From an uncultured Sutterella sp. (GTDB lineage Bacteria > Pseudomonadota > Gammaproteobacteria > Burkholderiales > Burkholderiaceae_F), in NCBI GenBank assembly GCA_900754475.1, contig CAAECY010000047.1, forward strand, positions 1 to 33,126: DNA of 33,126 bases, read 5' to 3'. The notes below the pieces were generated by a model. That model had not been told where the DNA came from and searched no databases. It saw nothing but the letters and a program-made list of their open reading frames with translations. Both the position numbers and the translations under genes were made by a program. Of the stretch, positions 23,750 to 32,076 are shown piece after piece. Within the stretch, counting starts at the first letter, position 1; each line of letters starts with the position of its first letter.

Positions 23750-24670
23750 TCAGGGGGTGATGCCCGCTTCGCGGGCTTCGGCCTCGCGGCGCTCCAAGAG
23801 ACGGAGCGTTTCCGCGTACTGCACGTAGCGCGGCGAATCGGGCTCGAGCGTCCCGAGGACGGTGCGGACCTGCTCGGCCGCAAGCTTCCAGTCCTGCGTC
23901 TGGAAGGCGGCGATCGCGAGCAGCTCGACCGCCTTCATGTTGTCGGGCTGCGTGCTAAGCGCCTCCTGAAGGACGCTCTTTGCTTCGGGGAGCAAACGGG
24001 GCTCGCCCGCGGTGAGAAGGGCCGCCCCGAATTCGAGCATGACTTCGGGGTCGTTCCGGACCTTCGTCTGCGCCTTGCGCGCTTCGCGGTAGGCGGTGGC
24101 GGCGCCCGCGTAGTCGCCCGCTTCGACGCGCTTGCGCGCCAAAAGCACCCAGGCGCGGCCGTCGCGGCTGTTGTCGCGCAGATACGTTTCGATCGCTTCC
24201 GGCGTGGCGGTCCCTTCGAGGACCTTCTGGTCTTCGGCGAGGCGCATCATTTCGGGCGCGCCCATGATCGTGTAGAGCCCCGTCGGGATCCCGACGAGAA
24301 TCGCAACGACGATCACCGTGAGGGTCGCGGGCGTCATGCGCAGGGGCTTCGCGGTACCCGTTTCGGGCGCTTCTTCCGCGGTTTCCGACGGCCGCCCTTC
24401 GTGCTCTTCGAGCATGCGGCGCTCCAAGTCCGTCAGAAGCTCCTTATAGAGCGCCTCGGTAATGCGGCCCGAGGCGCGGTCTTCGTCGAGACGGCGCTTT
24501 TGATCGCGCAGCGCCTCGAGGAGCTCGCGGCGGTGGTCGTCCTCGTCGCTTTTCGTCTTCGCCTCGTCGAAGCTTTTCGACGTGGTCGGAACGAGAAAGA
24601 GCGCGGCGACGACGAGCATCAGGCCCATCAGCGCGAAAAGAATCAGGCGGTCGCTGTCAAGGTCGAACAT
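23750..24670 (-). CDS. ccmI: CcmI/NrfG-type cytochrome c maturation protein
   Basis: A 306-residue membrane-bound TPR protein of System I cytochrome c maturation, which hands apocytochrome to the haem lyase. There is an N-terminal membrane helix (about 8-28), a cytosolic coiled region with RRELLEALRDQKRRLDEDRASGRI typical of the CcmI N-domain, a second helix (about 112-135), and a periplasmic TPR domain (AWVLLARKRVEAGDYAGAA, then LEFGAALLTAGEP and AVELLAIAAFQTQDWKLAA). It follows the nitrite reductase gene on the same strand, past a terminator. Because that enzyme has a CxxCK haem, which in E. coli needs NrfEFG, this protein may serve the special lyase. No other ccm gene is in the window. The ATG at 24670 was chosen because it starts the first helix. 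Confidence 0.82.
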   Translation of the reverse strand: MFDLDSDRLILFALMGLMLVVAALFLVPTTSKSFDEAKTKSDEDDHRRELLEALRDQKRRLDEDRASGRITEALYKELLTDLERRMLEEHEGRPSETAEEAPETGTAKPLRMTPATLTVIVVAILVGIPTGLYTIMGAPEMMRLAEDQKVLEGTATPEAIETYLRDNSRDGRAWVLLARKRVEAGDYAGAATAYREARKAQTKVRNDPEVMLEFGAALLTAGEPRLLPEAKSVLQEALSTQPDNMKAVELLAIAAFQTQDWKLAAEQVRTVLGTLEPDSPRYVQYAETLRLLERREAEAREAGITP

Positions 24671-24822
24671 GGAAGGCACGCAACGTGGGGGAGATTGAGA
24701 AGGAAGAGGGACGAGACGCGCAACATCGCGGCGGCTCCTCGGAAACCCCAAATCATAGCGAAAACTCGCAGACGGGCGGATCGGCGCAAAGCGGTTTTCG
24801 CGCGTTCTAGGTCGAAGGGCGT

Positions 24823-24853
24823 AAAAAGGCCCGATCCGAGGACCGGGCCTTTT
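24823..24853 (-). terminator. Rho-independent terminator of nitrite reductase gene
   Basis: GGCCCG at 24828-24833 pairs with CGGGCC at 24844-24849. Read leftward it is followed by TTTTT (A-run 24823-24827). It starts about 40 bp after the reductase stop codon; the other side has TTTT and may also work. Confidence 0.85.
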
Positions 24854-24892
24854 CGGGCTCTGCGGCTCGCGCGAGTCGATTCTTGGAATCGA

Positions 24893-26506
24893 TTACTTCG
24901 CGGCCGTCTTCTGAGTCATCGCCTTGCGCAGCAGGTCGGTAGCGTCCTGAGCGGCCTTGGCGGCCTTGGCGAGGCTGCGAACCGCCTGATCGGGATTGTG
25001 GAACCAGGCACCGTTAACGGCCGTCCAGTATTCCCAATTGATGTGGGCGGAGCTGTGGAGCTTGCGGGCTTCGTCGAGGGTCTTTTCGTCGACGCCCTGA
25101 GCGATCGCGAGTTCGAACGCGTTGAACATGTCGTTCATGCGGGATTCGGCTTCGCGGACCTTGCCGTCATAGTAGGCGTGCATCGCGTCGATCGACTTTT
25201 CCATCTGGGCTTCGGTCTTGTCCTTGTGGCAGGTGAGACACGTTTCCTTGATGTAGTGACGCGGCGACGTGGCCCAGTGGAGGGTGTAGGTCTTGCCCGT
25301 CTTTTCGTTCTTCACCTTGGGCATGTGGCAGGACTGGCAGGTGGCGCCCGCCTTTTCATGCTTCGAGCCCATGAAGGTTTCGAAGTCGGGGTGCTGCATC
25401 TTCACGAGGAGCGCGCCCGTCAAGTTGTGCTTGAAGTCGCGGTAGCCGATCTTGTCGTAGTACTCTTCGATCTGGTCGGCGTTCACGAACGGGAAGTGGT
25501 TCGTGAGGCGGTTGTCCATACCGATCTTCGCACCCGTCTTCGCATCGACGCCCGGGTTGCAGACGTACTCGACGTGGCACTGCGCGCACATGAGGTTCGA
25601 GTCGGACTTTTCCATGTAGGCGATCTTGCGCGTGAAGCCGCGAACGCCCGCGTCCTTCACGTCGATCTTCGTCGTGTGAGCGGCCACATCCGTGTAGACG
25701 GTGGGCATGTCCTTGCGTTCGAGCGCGTCGATGAGCGCGTCGCGAACGATGCGGGGCTTCGCGTTGTGCGGATCGTGGCAGAAGTTGCAGTTGATGGCGT
25801 GGTTGACTTCGCGAACGAGGTCGACGGGGTTCGAGGCGCGGTTGAACTTCGCCCCTTCGACCTTGTCACCCATGTAGGCCCAGTCGAGCATCACGTCGGT
25901 CGACTTGCAGGACCAGCAGACGGCGTTCGCAGCGGCGGCCGTGCCGGGCTTGAAGGGCTTGTGTTCGTTGTTGTCGGGGTAGTTGTCCTTGAGGACGTCC
26001 CAAACCTTGTAGGACTCGCCGCCTTCGAGCGTGGTGTAAAGCCACCCTTCCTTCGGTTCGAAGCGGCCGCCGAACGCACGGTCGACGATGAACTGGTCGA
26101 GCGCCATGAAGGCGTGGGCGCGCGGCAGGTCGTGTTCCTTCGTGAAGCCGTGACCGCCGAGAGCGCGGTCGAAGAAGGGGTCGGGAGCGGGACCGTTCGC
26201 CGACTTCTTCGAAGCGCGCGCCGTACGGTCGCTCGCCGTGAAGAGCGACTTGTACTGGTCTTCATGGCAGGCACCGCACGTCTTCGGGTCCATGCTGACC
26301 GTCGGACGGGTCTTCATGTTCTTCAGGTGAGCGTCGACGCCCGAGTGGCACGACGTGCAGGCGACGTCCTTGTGCGCGGCACCCGCGTGGGTTTCCGTGA
26401 TGTTCGAATGGCAGGTCTGGCAGGCCTTGAGGTCGGCGGCCTGCGCCGAGGCGCCGAACGCAAGCGCGATCGCGGCGGCGGCAAGAGAAAGCGGCAAGTG
26501 TCGCAT
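24893..26506 (-). CDS. Octahaem cytochrome c nitrite reductase (NrfA-type, ammonia-forming)
   Basis: A 537-residue periplasmic enzyme reducing nitrite to ammonia. Residues 1-23 are a Sec signal. Eight haem sites are present: CxxCH at C29, C50 and C77, then the active-site CWSCK at C197-K201, then CxxCH at C240, C307, C390 and C423. The last five follow the NrfA order, including CNFCHDPH, CAQCHVEY (catalytic Tyr314) and QHPDFE (likely catalytic His372); LPRAH may supply the catalytic Arg. The three extra N-terminal haems match octahaem nitrite reductases such as Thioalkalivibrio TvNiR. Tyr314 is followed two residues later by Cys316, as in the Tyr-Cys crosslink of TvNiR. AAGGAG precedes the ATG. 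There is no nrfH in the window, so the electron donor is probably another cytochrome. Confidence 0.92.
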   Translation of the reverse strand: MRHLPLSLAAAAIALAFGASAQAADLKACQTCHSNITETHAGAAHKDVACTSCHSGVDAHLKNMKTRPTVSMDPKTCGACHEDQYKSLFTASDRTARASKKSANGPAPDPFFDRALGGHGFTKEHDLPRAHAFMALDQFIVDRAFGGRFEPKEGWLYTTLEGGESYKVWDVLKDNYPDNNEHKPFKPGTAAAANAVCWSCKSTDVMLDWAYMGDKVEGAKFNRASNPVDLVREVNHAINCNFCHDPHNAKPRIVRDALIDALERKDMPTVYTDVAAHTTKIDVKDAGVRGFTRKIAYMEKSDSNLMCAQCHVEYVCNPGVDAKTGAKIGMDNRLTNHFPFVNADQIEEYYDKIGYRDFKHNLTGALLVKMQHPDFETFMGSKHEKAGATCQSCHMPKVKNEKTGKTYTLHWATSPRHYIKETCLTCHKDKTEAQMEKSIDAMHAYYDGKVREAESRMNDMFNAFELAIAQGVDEKTLDEARKLHSSAHINWEYWTAVNGAWFHNPDQAVRSLAKAAKAAQDATDLLRKAMTQKTAAK

Positions 26507-26695
26507 GGTGGCTCCTTGCTGGATGCGAGGGAATTCGGGATTTCGAGATCGACTCGGGCGGCTCGGGCGAAACTCGTTCGCCCTCGGGAAAAACCGTCGT
26601 CGATCGTCTCTTTGTTGCCGATTGTAGGAAGTCTTAAGCACTTCTTAAAGAATCCGAAAGGACTGACACCACCCTCCTGAAGGGAACGAAAGAAA

Positions 26696-26711
26696 TACCT
26701 CCTTAGGGATA
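26696..26711. promoter_or_regulatory. Possible NarL/NarP-type 7-2-7 site
   Basis: TACCTCC-tt-AGGGATA fits the inverted heptamer pattern for nitrate/nitrite response regulators at about six of seven bases in each arm. It is about 190 bp upstream of the nitrite reductase start. One site judged by eye is weak evidence. Confidence 0.3.
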
Positions 26712-26910
26712 TTTTTATAGAAGACTGTACCGAAATTTTTCGGGGTTTTCAATGGGTTAGTTGCGTCTCTCTTTCTTAACGAAACCTTACTCTCCGCCCC
26801 CTCCGACCACCCCCGAGGTTTCCCCAATCCTGCGGGCGAAAGCCGTGAAGCAAGCACTTACTTCGGTTTTTCGGAGCGAATGGCGGGGGGAAACATCCGG
26901 GAAACGTCCG

Positions 26911-26955
26911 AAAAAACGAACGCCCCGGATCCGCGGGGGCGGACGTCGGGGCGTT
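26911..26955 (-). terminator. Rho-independent terminator of AGCS symporter gene
   Basis: AACGCCCCG at 26919-26927 pairs perfectly with CGGGGCGTT at 26947-26955. Read leftward the stem is followed by CGTTTTTT. It lies about 70 bp beyond the symporter stop codon. Confidence 0.85.
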
Positions 26956-27023
26956 GCGGGAGCCGGAAGGAATCCCGCCCGAGATTCGGAGCGATTCGGA
27001 CGGGATTCGTTCGTCGGTATCGA

Positions 27024-28454
27024 TCAGGCCTGATCGATTTCTTCGTCCTTGTGGCGCGGCCAGGCAAGCACGCCGCGCGAGGAGGGAAGGATCGAGGGAT
27101 CGAACTCGGGCTGAGCGATCCCGGCGCGCTTCTGCGCGAAGTAGTCGTCGAGCACGAGGAAGGCGATGCGGCCGAGCATCAGGATCGCCACGATGTTGAG
27201 GATCGCCATGAGCGCCATGAAGAGGTCGGCGAGGTTCCAGACGAGGCCGAGACTCGCCACGGAGCCGAAAAAGACCATGCAGACGACGAGCGCGCGGAAG
27301 ATCTGCAGCGCCACCGGACGACGGCTGATGAAGTCCATGTTCACTTCACCGTAGAAGTAGTTGCCGATGATCGAGCTGAAGGCGAAGAAGAGAACGATCA
27401 CCGTCATGAAGACGTTGGTCCATTCGCCGAGCTGGCTCGAAAGCACGTGCTGCGAAAGTTCGATCCCGGTCAAGCCCGATTCCTGCCAGCCCGGGGTGAG
27501 AAGAACGAGCATGGCGGAAGCCGTGCAGACGAAGAGCGTGTCGACGTAGACACCCGCGGCCTGAACGAGACCCTGCTTCACGGGGTGCGTCGCGTCGGCC
27601 GTGGCGGCGGCGTTCGGGATCGAACCCATACCGGCTTCGTTCGAAAAGAGCCCGCGCTTGACGCCCGTCATGACGGCCATCGCGAAGCCCGCGCCGAGCA
27701 CGGCGTCGAAGTCGAAGGCGTGACGGACGATTTCGGCGAGCACCGTCGGAACCATCTGGATGTTGAGAATCGTGACGATCGCGGCAACGAGAAGGTACGC
27801 GCCCGCCATGAAGGGAACGAGAATGCCCACCACCTTGGCGATGCGGGTGACGCCGCCGAAGATGACGAGCGCCGTGAGGAGCGCGATCGCGACGCCCGTC
27901 ATCGAGGGGTCGAGCCCGAGCGAAGTCTGCATCGAGATGGCGATCGTGTTGGCCTGCACCGAATTGAAGATGAGGCCGTAGGTGACGGAAATAAGGACCG
28001 CGAAGACGGTGGCGAAGAAAGGCGAACCGAGGACGTTGCCGATGTAGTAGGCGGGACCGCCCACGAAGCCGCCGCCCTTTTTCGGGGCCTTGTAAATCTG
28101 AGCCAGAGTCGATTCGACGAAACCCGTCGCCGCACCGAGCGTGGCGATCACCCACATCCAGAAGACGGCACCCGGGCCGCCCGTGGCGACCGCAATGGCG
28201 ATGCCGGCGATGTTGCCCACGCCCACGCGCGACGCGGTCGAGACGCAGAACGCCTGGAAGGTCGAGATGTGACCTTCGCGAGGTTTCGCCCCCGCGCCTT
28301 CGCCGATCAGGCGGAACATTTCGCCCAAGCGACGCAGCTGCACGAACCCGGTGCGGGCCGTGAACCACAGCCCCGAGCCGACGAGCATCAGGATGAGAAC
28401 GTACGACCACAGAAAGTCGTTGATGACGGTGACGATTTCATTGAGCCAATTCAC
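27024..28454 (-). CDS. AGCS family sodium/alanine (or glycine) symporter
   Basis: A 476-residue inner-membrane carrier with about ten to eleven hydrophobic helices. It takes up alanine, glycine or related amino acids with sodium. Family features include the opening NEIVTVINDFLWSYVLI, the segment STASRVGVGNIAGIAIAVATGGPGA, the PKKGGGFVGGPAYYI loop, and GLFSNEAGMGS, the AGCS signature. Length is normal. The start is a GTG at 28454, where homology begins; only a weak purine-rich GAGAG precedes it. The gene stands alone: a terminator follows, and 352 bp separate it from rnfH. I looked for a glycine riboswitch in its leader and found none of the conserved boxes. Confidence 0.93.
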   Translation of the reverse strand: MNWLNEIVTVINDFLWSYVLILMLVGSGLWFTARTGFVQLRRLGEMFRLIGEGAGAKPREGHISTFQAFCVSTASRVGVGNIAGIAIAVATGGPGAVFWMWVIATLGAATGFVESTLAQIYKAPKKGGGFVGGPAYYIGNVLGSPFFATVFAVLISVTYGLIFNSVQANTIAISMQTSLGLDPSMTGVAIALLTALVIFGGVTRIAKVVGILVPFMAGAYLLVAAIVTILNIQMVPTVLAEIVRHAFDFDAVLGAGFAMAVMTGVKRGLFSNEAGMGSIPNAAATADATHPVKQGLVQAAGVYVDTLFVCTASAMLVLLTPGWQESGLTGIELSQHVLSSQLGEWTNVFMTVIVLFFAFSSIIGNYFYGEVNMDFISRRPVALQIFRALVVCMVFFGSVASLGLVWNLADLFMALMAILNIVAILMLGRIAFLVLDDYFAQKRAGIAQPEFDPSILPSSRGVLAWPRHKDEEIDQA

Positions 28455-28806
28455 AGTTTTTTTCTCTCTTCGGATGGACCGATGTCGGGGATCGCGTCCC
28501 GGGGAAGCCGGCTCGGACGGGTCTCTCGTTTTTGCACGCACCGTTTCTCGGATTTCTTTTTTCGGGCGTCGAACGCAAAACGGGCGCCTGCTTACGGCAT
28601 GAACCCGCAAAGCGAAGCGCCCGAAGGCGTTGAAAAGCGTCGCGCCCGGACGTCGTTTTTTGTCCGGAAATCGATGCCGGAGACCGCTTGTCCGACCGGT
28701 CCCGAACGGGGACCGACGGATCGGCGTGAACTCTAGCGACCCGCCAATTGTAACCCGTCATGTCCGGAGACGCTTTCCGAGGCGAAAGAAAAATTCGAGC
28801 GGGAGG
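28455..28806. other. Leader region between rnfH and the AGCS gene
   Basis: 352 bp with no supported gene. A perfect 7-bp hairpin (CGGTCCC 28697-28703 with GGGACCG 28709-28715) and a second one, CCGGAC/GTCCGG near 28646-28667 with a T-run in its loop, lie here. Neither has a terminator tail. They could be leader-RNA structures of the AGCS transcript or mark the end of the rnfH transcript. Confidence 0.45.
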
Positions 28807-29124
28807 TCAGTCGGCGAGTTTTCGGCGGCTTCCGTGGCGCCCGCACGTCACCTGTCGGACGTCCCCCTGACGCAGGGCGCGCTGACGGCGCGCCTCCTTC
28901 GGGTCGACGAGCAAGGGGGCGCAGAGTTCCACGCGGTCCCCGGCGCGAAGCATCGTTTCGAGCGTCGCGCGACGCCCCCAGAGTGCGATCCCCGTCCCTT
29001 CGGGGAGCGTTTCGGGCGCAAGGCCCGCCGCGCGGATCGCGTCTTCGACGCGGGCGCCTTCGGCGAGCGTGATGTCGACTTGCGTCGCGCCCGAGGCGTC
29101 GACGCGACAGAGCGTAATCTGCAT
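28807..29124 (-). CDS. rnfH: RnfH family ubiquitin-like protein
   Basis: A 105-residue cytosolic protein with a beta-grasp fold of the RnfH/YfjF family. Visible family features are the opening strand ITLCRVDASG, the helix VEDAIRAAGL, the segment GIALWGRRATLETMLRAGDRVELCAPLLVDP and the following KEARRQRA. The exact role is unknown; the name comes from Rnf electron-transport operons, though the gene most often sits beside smpB and ratA. Here it is divergent from smpB across 218 bp, but ratA, its usual partner, is missing between them. The C-terminus is basic. Confidence 0.9.
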   Translation of the reverse strand: MQITLCRVDASGATQVDITLAEGARVEDAIRAAGLAPETLPEGTGIALWGRRATLETMLRAGDRVELCAPLLVDPKEARRQRALRQGDVRQVTCGRHGSRRKLAD

Positions 29125-29342
29125 GATGAAATTGATTCCCGCTAAAATTATGGGTTCCTTCGGAGTATTCGGGCCCGGTGCGCGTCAACGCGCGTCCGAG
29201 GCGGTCCTCGACCGATCCTTGATCGAACCGCACCCGAGCCGCGCCCTCGTGCGGCGCGCCGCGGAGCGTCCGATGCGCTCGAAAGCGCCGGACGGACCGT
29301 CCGCGGCCCTCCATTCTTTCACGAAACCGTTCGAGATTCCAA

Positions 29343-29807
29343 ATGGCCCTTATTCAGAACAAGCGCGCCCGTCACGATTACGCCATCGAAGAGAAGTTCG
29401 AGGCCGGGCTCGTGTTGCGCGGTTGGGAAGTAAAGAGCGTTCGCGCTTCGCGCGCGCAGATCAATCTCGCGCACATCTACGTGCGCGACGGGGAGCTCTT
29501 TCTCTGCAACGCCCACATGACGCCCGCCGACCAGGTCTGTACGCACGAGACGCTCGAAACGAACCGTACGCGCAAGCTCCTCATGCACAAAAAAGAGATT
29601 GCGAAGTTGATCGGGAAGTCCGAGCGCGCGGGTTACACCCTTGTGCCCCTCGATCTTCACTTCACGCGCGGTCGCGTGAAGGTGACGGTCGCCCTTGCGC
29701 GCGGGATGCGCGAATTCGAAAAGCGCGCCGACGAAAGCAAGAAGGAGTGGAAGCGCGAGCAGGAACGCATCATGAAAAAGGACGCCCGAGGCCGTCACAT
29801 CCTCTGA
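29343..29807 (+). CDS. smpB: SsrA-binding protein SmpB
   Basis: A 154-residue RNA-binding protein that delivers tmRNA to stalled ribosomes in trans-translation. The whole family pattern is present: NKRARHDYAIEEKFEAGLVL, GWEVKSVRA, LAHIYVRDGELFLCNAH, RKLLMHKKEI, GYTLVPLDLHF and the basic C-terminal tail with KREQERIMKKDARGR, which enters the mRNA channel. Length is usual. It faces rnfH across a common promoter region. The tmRNA gene ssrA, sometimes close by, is not seen in the window. Confidence 0.97.
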   Translation: MALIQNKRARHDYAIEEKFEAGLVLRGWEVKSVRASRAQINLAHIYVRDGELFLCNAHMTPADQVCTHETLETNRTRKLLMHKKEIAKLIGKSERAGYTLVPLDLHFTRGRVKVTVALARGMREFEKRADESKKEWKREQERIMKKDARGRHIL

Positions 29808-29880
29808 CGCACCGCGCGGTCTTACGTCCCCGCGGGGTTTCGTCCCGTTGTCACGCTTTTTTCTCCAGAATTCCTTCGTC

Positions 29881-31002
29881 ATGTCCCTTTTGAAGTTCGC
29901 CCCGAAAGTTGCGCTCCTTTGCTGCTCCGCGATCCTTTCCGTCTCCGCCCTCTCGGCCCGTACCGTTACGGACGACAACGGCGACCGCGTCGAGGTGCCC
30001 GAAAAAATCGAGCGCGTCGTCGTGGCGAACATTCTGCCGCTCGCGGCCGCCCTCACCGCCTACACCGGGGACGGCTCGATCGTTGCGGGCATGCACCCCG
30101 CGAGCTACTCGGCGGCGAAAAACGGCCTGCTCGGCGAACTCTTTCCGGAGGTGCTTCGCGCCGACACGTCGTTCATTCGCGGGGCGGCCCTCAACGTCGA
30201 AGCGCTCATGGCGCTCGAGCCCGACCTGGTGCTTGTGAACGCGCCCGATCGGCGGATGCTCGAACAAGTGCGCTCCGCAGGGCTTGCCGCCTATGCCGTG
30301 AGCCCCACGAAGTGGCACTACGACGTCGTCGAAACCTACCGCGGTTGGACGGCGTCGCTCGCGCAGCTTTTTCCCGAAGCAAACGGCAAGGGCGAACTCA
30401 TCGAAGCGCGCACCCGCGAAATCGAGTCGCTCGTTGCGGACCGCACGAAGGACATCGCCGAAAAAGACCGCGCGCGGGTGCTTTTCATCGTGCGCCTTGA
30501 CGAAAAGGAAATCGTCACCTCGGGGCGCAATTTCTTCGGCGAATACTGGTGCCGCGCCGCGGGGGCCGTGAACGCCGCGCACGACCTCGAAGCCGAAAAC
30601 GCGAACGCGCGGCTTTCGATGGAATCGGTCTACGGGTACGACCCCGACGTCGTGATCCTCACGAAATTCACGAAGGCCGTGCCCTCGGACCTGAGCGAGG
30701 GGAAAATCCCGGGACAGGACTGGACGCCCCTCAAGGCCGTGGAAGAAAACCGCGTCTACAAGATGCCGCTCGGGCTCTACCGCACCTTCACGCCCGGGGC
30801 CGACACGCCGCTCACGCTTCTGTGGCTTGCGAAGACCCTCTACCCCGCGCGCTTTGAAGACGTCGACCTCGCACTCGAAACGAAGCGCTGGTACAAGGAA
30901 ATCGTCGGGGTCGAACTTACGGACGCTCAGGTCGAACGCATGTATTCGCCCGACCGGGCGGCGGCCGAAGGCGCGTCGCAAGGCGTCCGGAGCACGCAGT
31001 AA
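29881..31002 (+). CDS. ABC transporter periplasmic binding protein (FecB/BtuF-type)
   Basis: A 373-residue periplasmic solute-binding protein of the cluster that captures iron-siderophores, haem or cobalamin. Residues 1-27 are a signal peptide (hydrophobic ALLCCSAILSVSA); Cys14 and Cys15 are not in a good lipobox. The fold features are VTDDNGDRVEVPEKIERVVV, LNVEALMALEPDLVLVNAP, and near the end DPDVVILTKF and LGLYRTFTPGADTPL. It is the first gene of a three-gene operon with the permease and ATPase. The ATG at 29881 was chosen over a TTG at 29848 because it starts the signal. No outer-membrane receptor gene is in the window, so the ligand stays open. Confidence 0.9.
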   Translation: MSLLKFAPKVALLCCSAILSVSALSARTVTDDNGDRVEVPEKIERVVVANILPLAAALTAYTGDGSIVAGMHPASYSAAKNGLLGELFPEVLRADTSFIRGAALNVEALMALEPDLVLVNAPDRRMLEQVRSAGLAAYAVSPTKWHYDVVETYRGWTASLAQLFPEANGKGELIEARTREIESLVADRTKDIAEKDRARVLFIVRLDEKEIVTSGRNFFGEYWCRAAGAVNAAHDLEAENANARLSMESVYGYDPDVVILTKFTKAVPSDLSEGKIPGQDWTPLKAVEENRVYKMPLGLYRTFTPGADTPLTLLWLAKTLYPARFEDVDLALETKRWYKEIVGVELTDAQVERMYSPDRAAAEGASQGVRSTQ

Positions 31003-31023
31003 CCCGAGCGAACTCCAAGAACC

Positions 31024-32076
31024 ATGACCCACGGAAACACCCGCGACTCGGATTGCGCATTCGACGCGGCGCGCATCGATGCGCTCGCCCGACGTCGCTT
31101 CGCACTTGCGATTTCGGCCCTTTTTCTCCTCCTCGTCCTCCTCTCGGTTGCGGCCGTAGGGATGGGGCGCTTCGGCCTTGCGCCCGTTGACGTCCTCTCG
31201 ACCCTTGCGGGCGAAGCGCCCTCGCGCGCCGCGGAAAACGTCGTTTGGAACGTGCGCCTTCCGCGCGTGGCGCTCGCGCTCTTGGCGGGTGCGGGGCTCG
31301 CGCTTTCGGGGGCCGCCTTTCAGTCGCTCTTTGCGAATCCCTTGGCCTCGCCCGATACGTTGGGCGTTGCGACGGGGGCGAGCTTCGGCGCCGTGCTCGG
31401 CATTCTGTGGGGGTTCCCGGGGATCGGCATTCAGGCGATGAGCCTTGCGTCGGGGCTTCTTGCCATGGGGATCGTGCTTCTCATCGCACGCACGCGCTCG
31501 GGAACCTCGATTCTCATGACCGTGCTCGCGGGGATCGTGACGGGGGCGCTTTTTACGGCGCTCGTAAGTCTCGTGAAGTACGTCGCCGACCCCCAGGACG
31601 TTCTTCCCGCGATCACCTTCTGGATGATGGGGTCGCTCACGGGCGCTTCGAAAGACGCCCTTCTGGCGGGCCTTCCGATGGTGGCCGCGGGATCGGTCCT
31701 TCTCTGGCTTTTGCGCTGGAAACTCAACGCCGCCACGCTTCCCGCCGAAGAGGCGGCAAGTCTCGGGATTCCCGTGCGGCGTCTTCGCGCGCTCGTCATT
31801 CTCGCCGCCACCATGATCACCGCCTCGGTCGTTTCGATGTGCGGTCTCATCGGTTGGGTGGGGCTTCTCGTGCCGCACGTCGCACGCATGCTTTTCGGCT
31901 CGGACAACCGCTTCGTGCTGCCCGCTTCCGCCGTACTCGGCGCCCTTTTCATGCTCGTCATCGACACGGCCGCGCGCACGCTCACGGCAAGCGAAATTCC
32001 CGTCTCGATTCTCACGGCCGTCGTCGGCGCGCCCTTTTTCATCGTGCTTCTTCGTCGAACGGGAGGTGTCGCGTGA
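31024..32076 (+). CDS. FecCD family ABC transporter permease
   Basis: A 350-residue inner-membrane permease of the iron-siderophore/cobalamin family, with about ten helices. Typical segments are VRLPRVALALLAGAGLALSGAAFQ, NPLASPDTLGVATGASFGAV, WMMGSLTGAS, and LAATMITASVVSMCGLIGWVGLLVPHVARML, the last being the loop that contacts the ATPase. The N-terminus has a short charged extension. It starts 21 bp after the binding-protein gene, and its TGA overlaps the GTG start of the ATPase gene by four bases, showing one transcript. Confidence 0.95.
   Translation: MTHGNTRDSDCAFDAARIDALARRRFALAISALFLLLVLLSVAAVGMGRFGLAPVDVLSTLAGEAPSRAAENVVWNVRLPRVALALLAGAGLALSGAAFQSLFANPLASPDTLGVATGASFGAVLGILWGFPGIGIQAMSLASGLLAMGIVLLIARTRSGTSILMTVLAGIVTGALFTALVSLVKYVADPQDVLPAITFWMMGSLTGASKDALLAGLPMVAAGSVLLWLLRWKLNAATLPAEEAASLGIPVRRLRALVILAATMITASVVSMCGLIGWVGLLVPHVARMLFGSDNRFVLPASAVLGALFMLVIDTAARTLTASEIPVSILTAVVGAPFFIVLLRRTGGVA

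Larger units (their letters stand above)
26507..27023. other. Intergenic region upstream of octahaem nitrite reductase
   Basis: 517 bp with no supported gene; the open frames here lack recognisable content. It is AT-richer than its surroundings between about 26600 and 26780, which suits a regulated promoter. It holds a NarL/NarP-like dyad at 26696-26711, direct repeats TCTTAAG and TCTTAAAG near 26631-26648, and on the right the terminator of the AGCS gene. I looked for an FNR box (TTGAT-N4-ATCAA) and found none. Confidence 0.5.

Noticed and set aside
23738..26680. 980-codon + strand open frame
   Set aside because: It is antisense to ccmI and the octahaem reductase, whose eight haem motifs prove the coding strand.
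26507..26760. FNR box upstream of the nitrite reductase gene
   Set aside because: Expected for an anaerobic reductase, but no TTGAT-N4-ATCAA-like dyad could be found by eye.
26880..28736. 618-codon + strand open frame
   Set aside because: It is antisense to a clear AGCS transporter and is rich in Asp, Glu, His and Arg as expected for the complement of a membrane protein.
28455..28806. Glycine riboswitch in the AGCS leader
   Set aside because: AGCS genes often carry one, so I read the leader on the minus strand, but none of the conserved riboswitch boxes is present.
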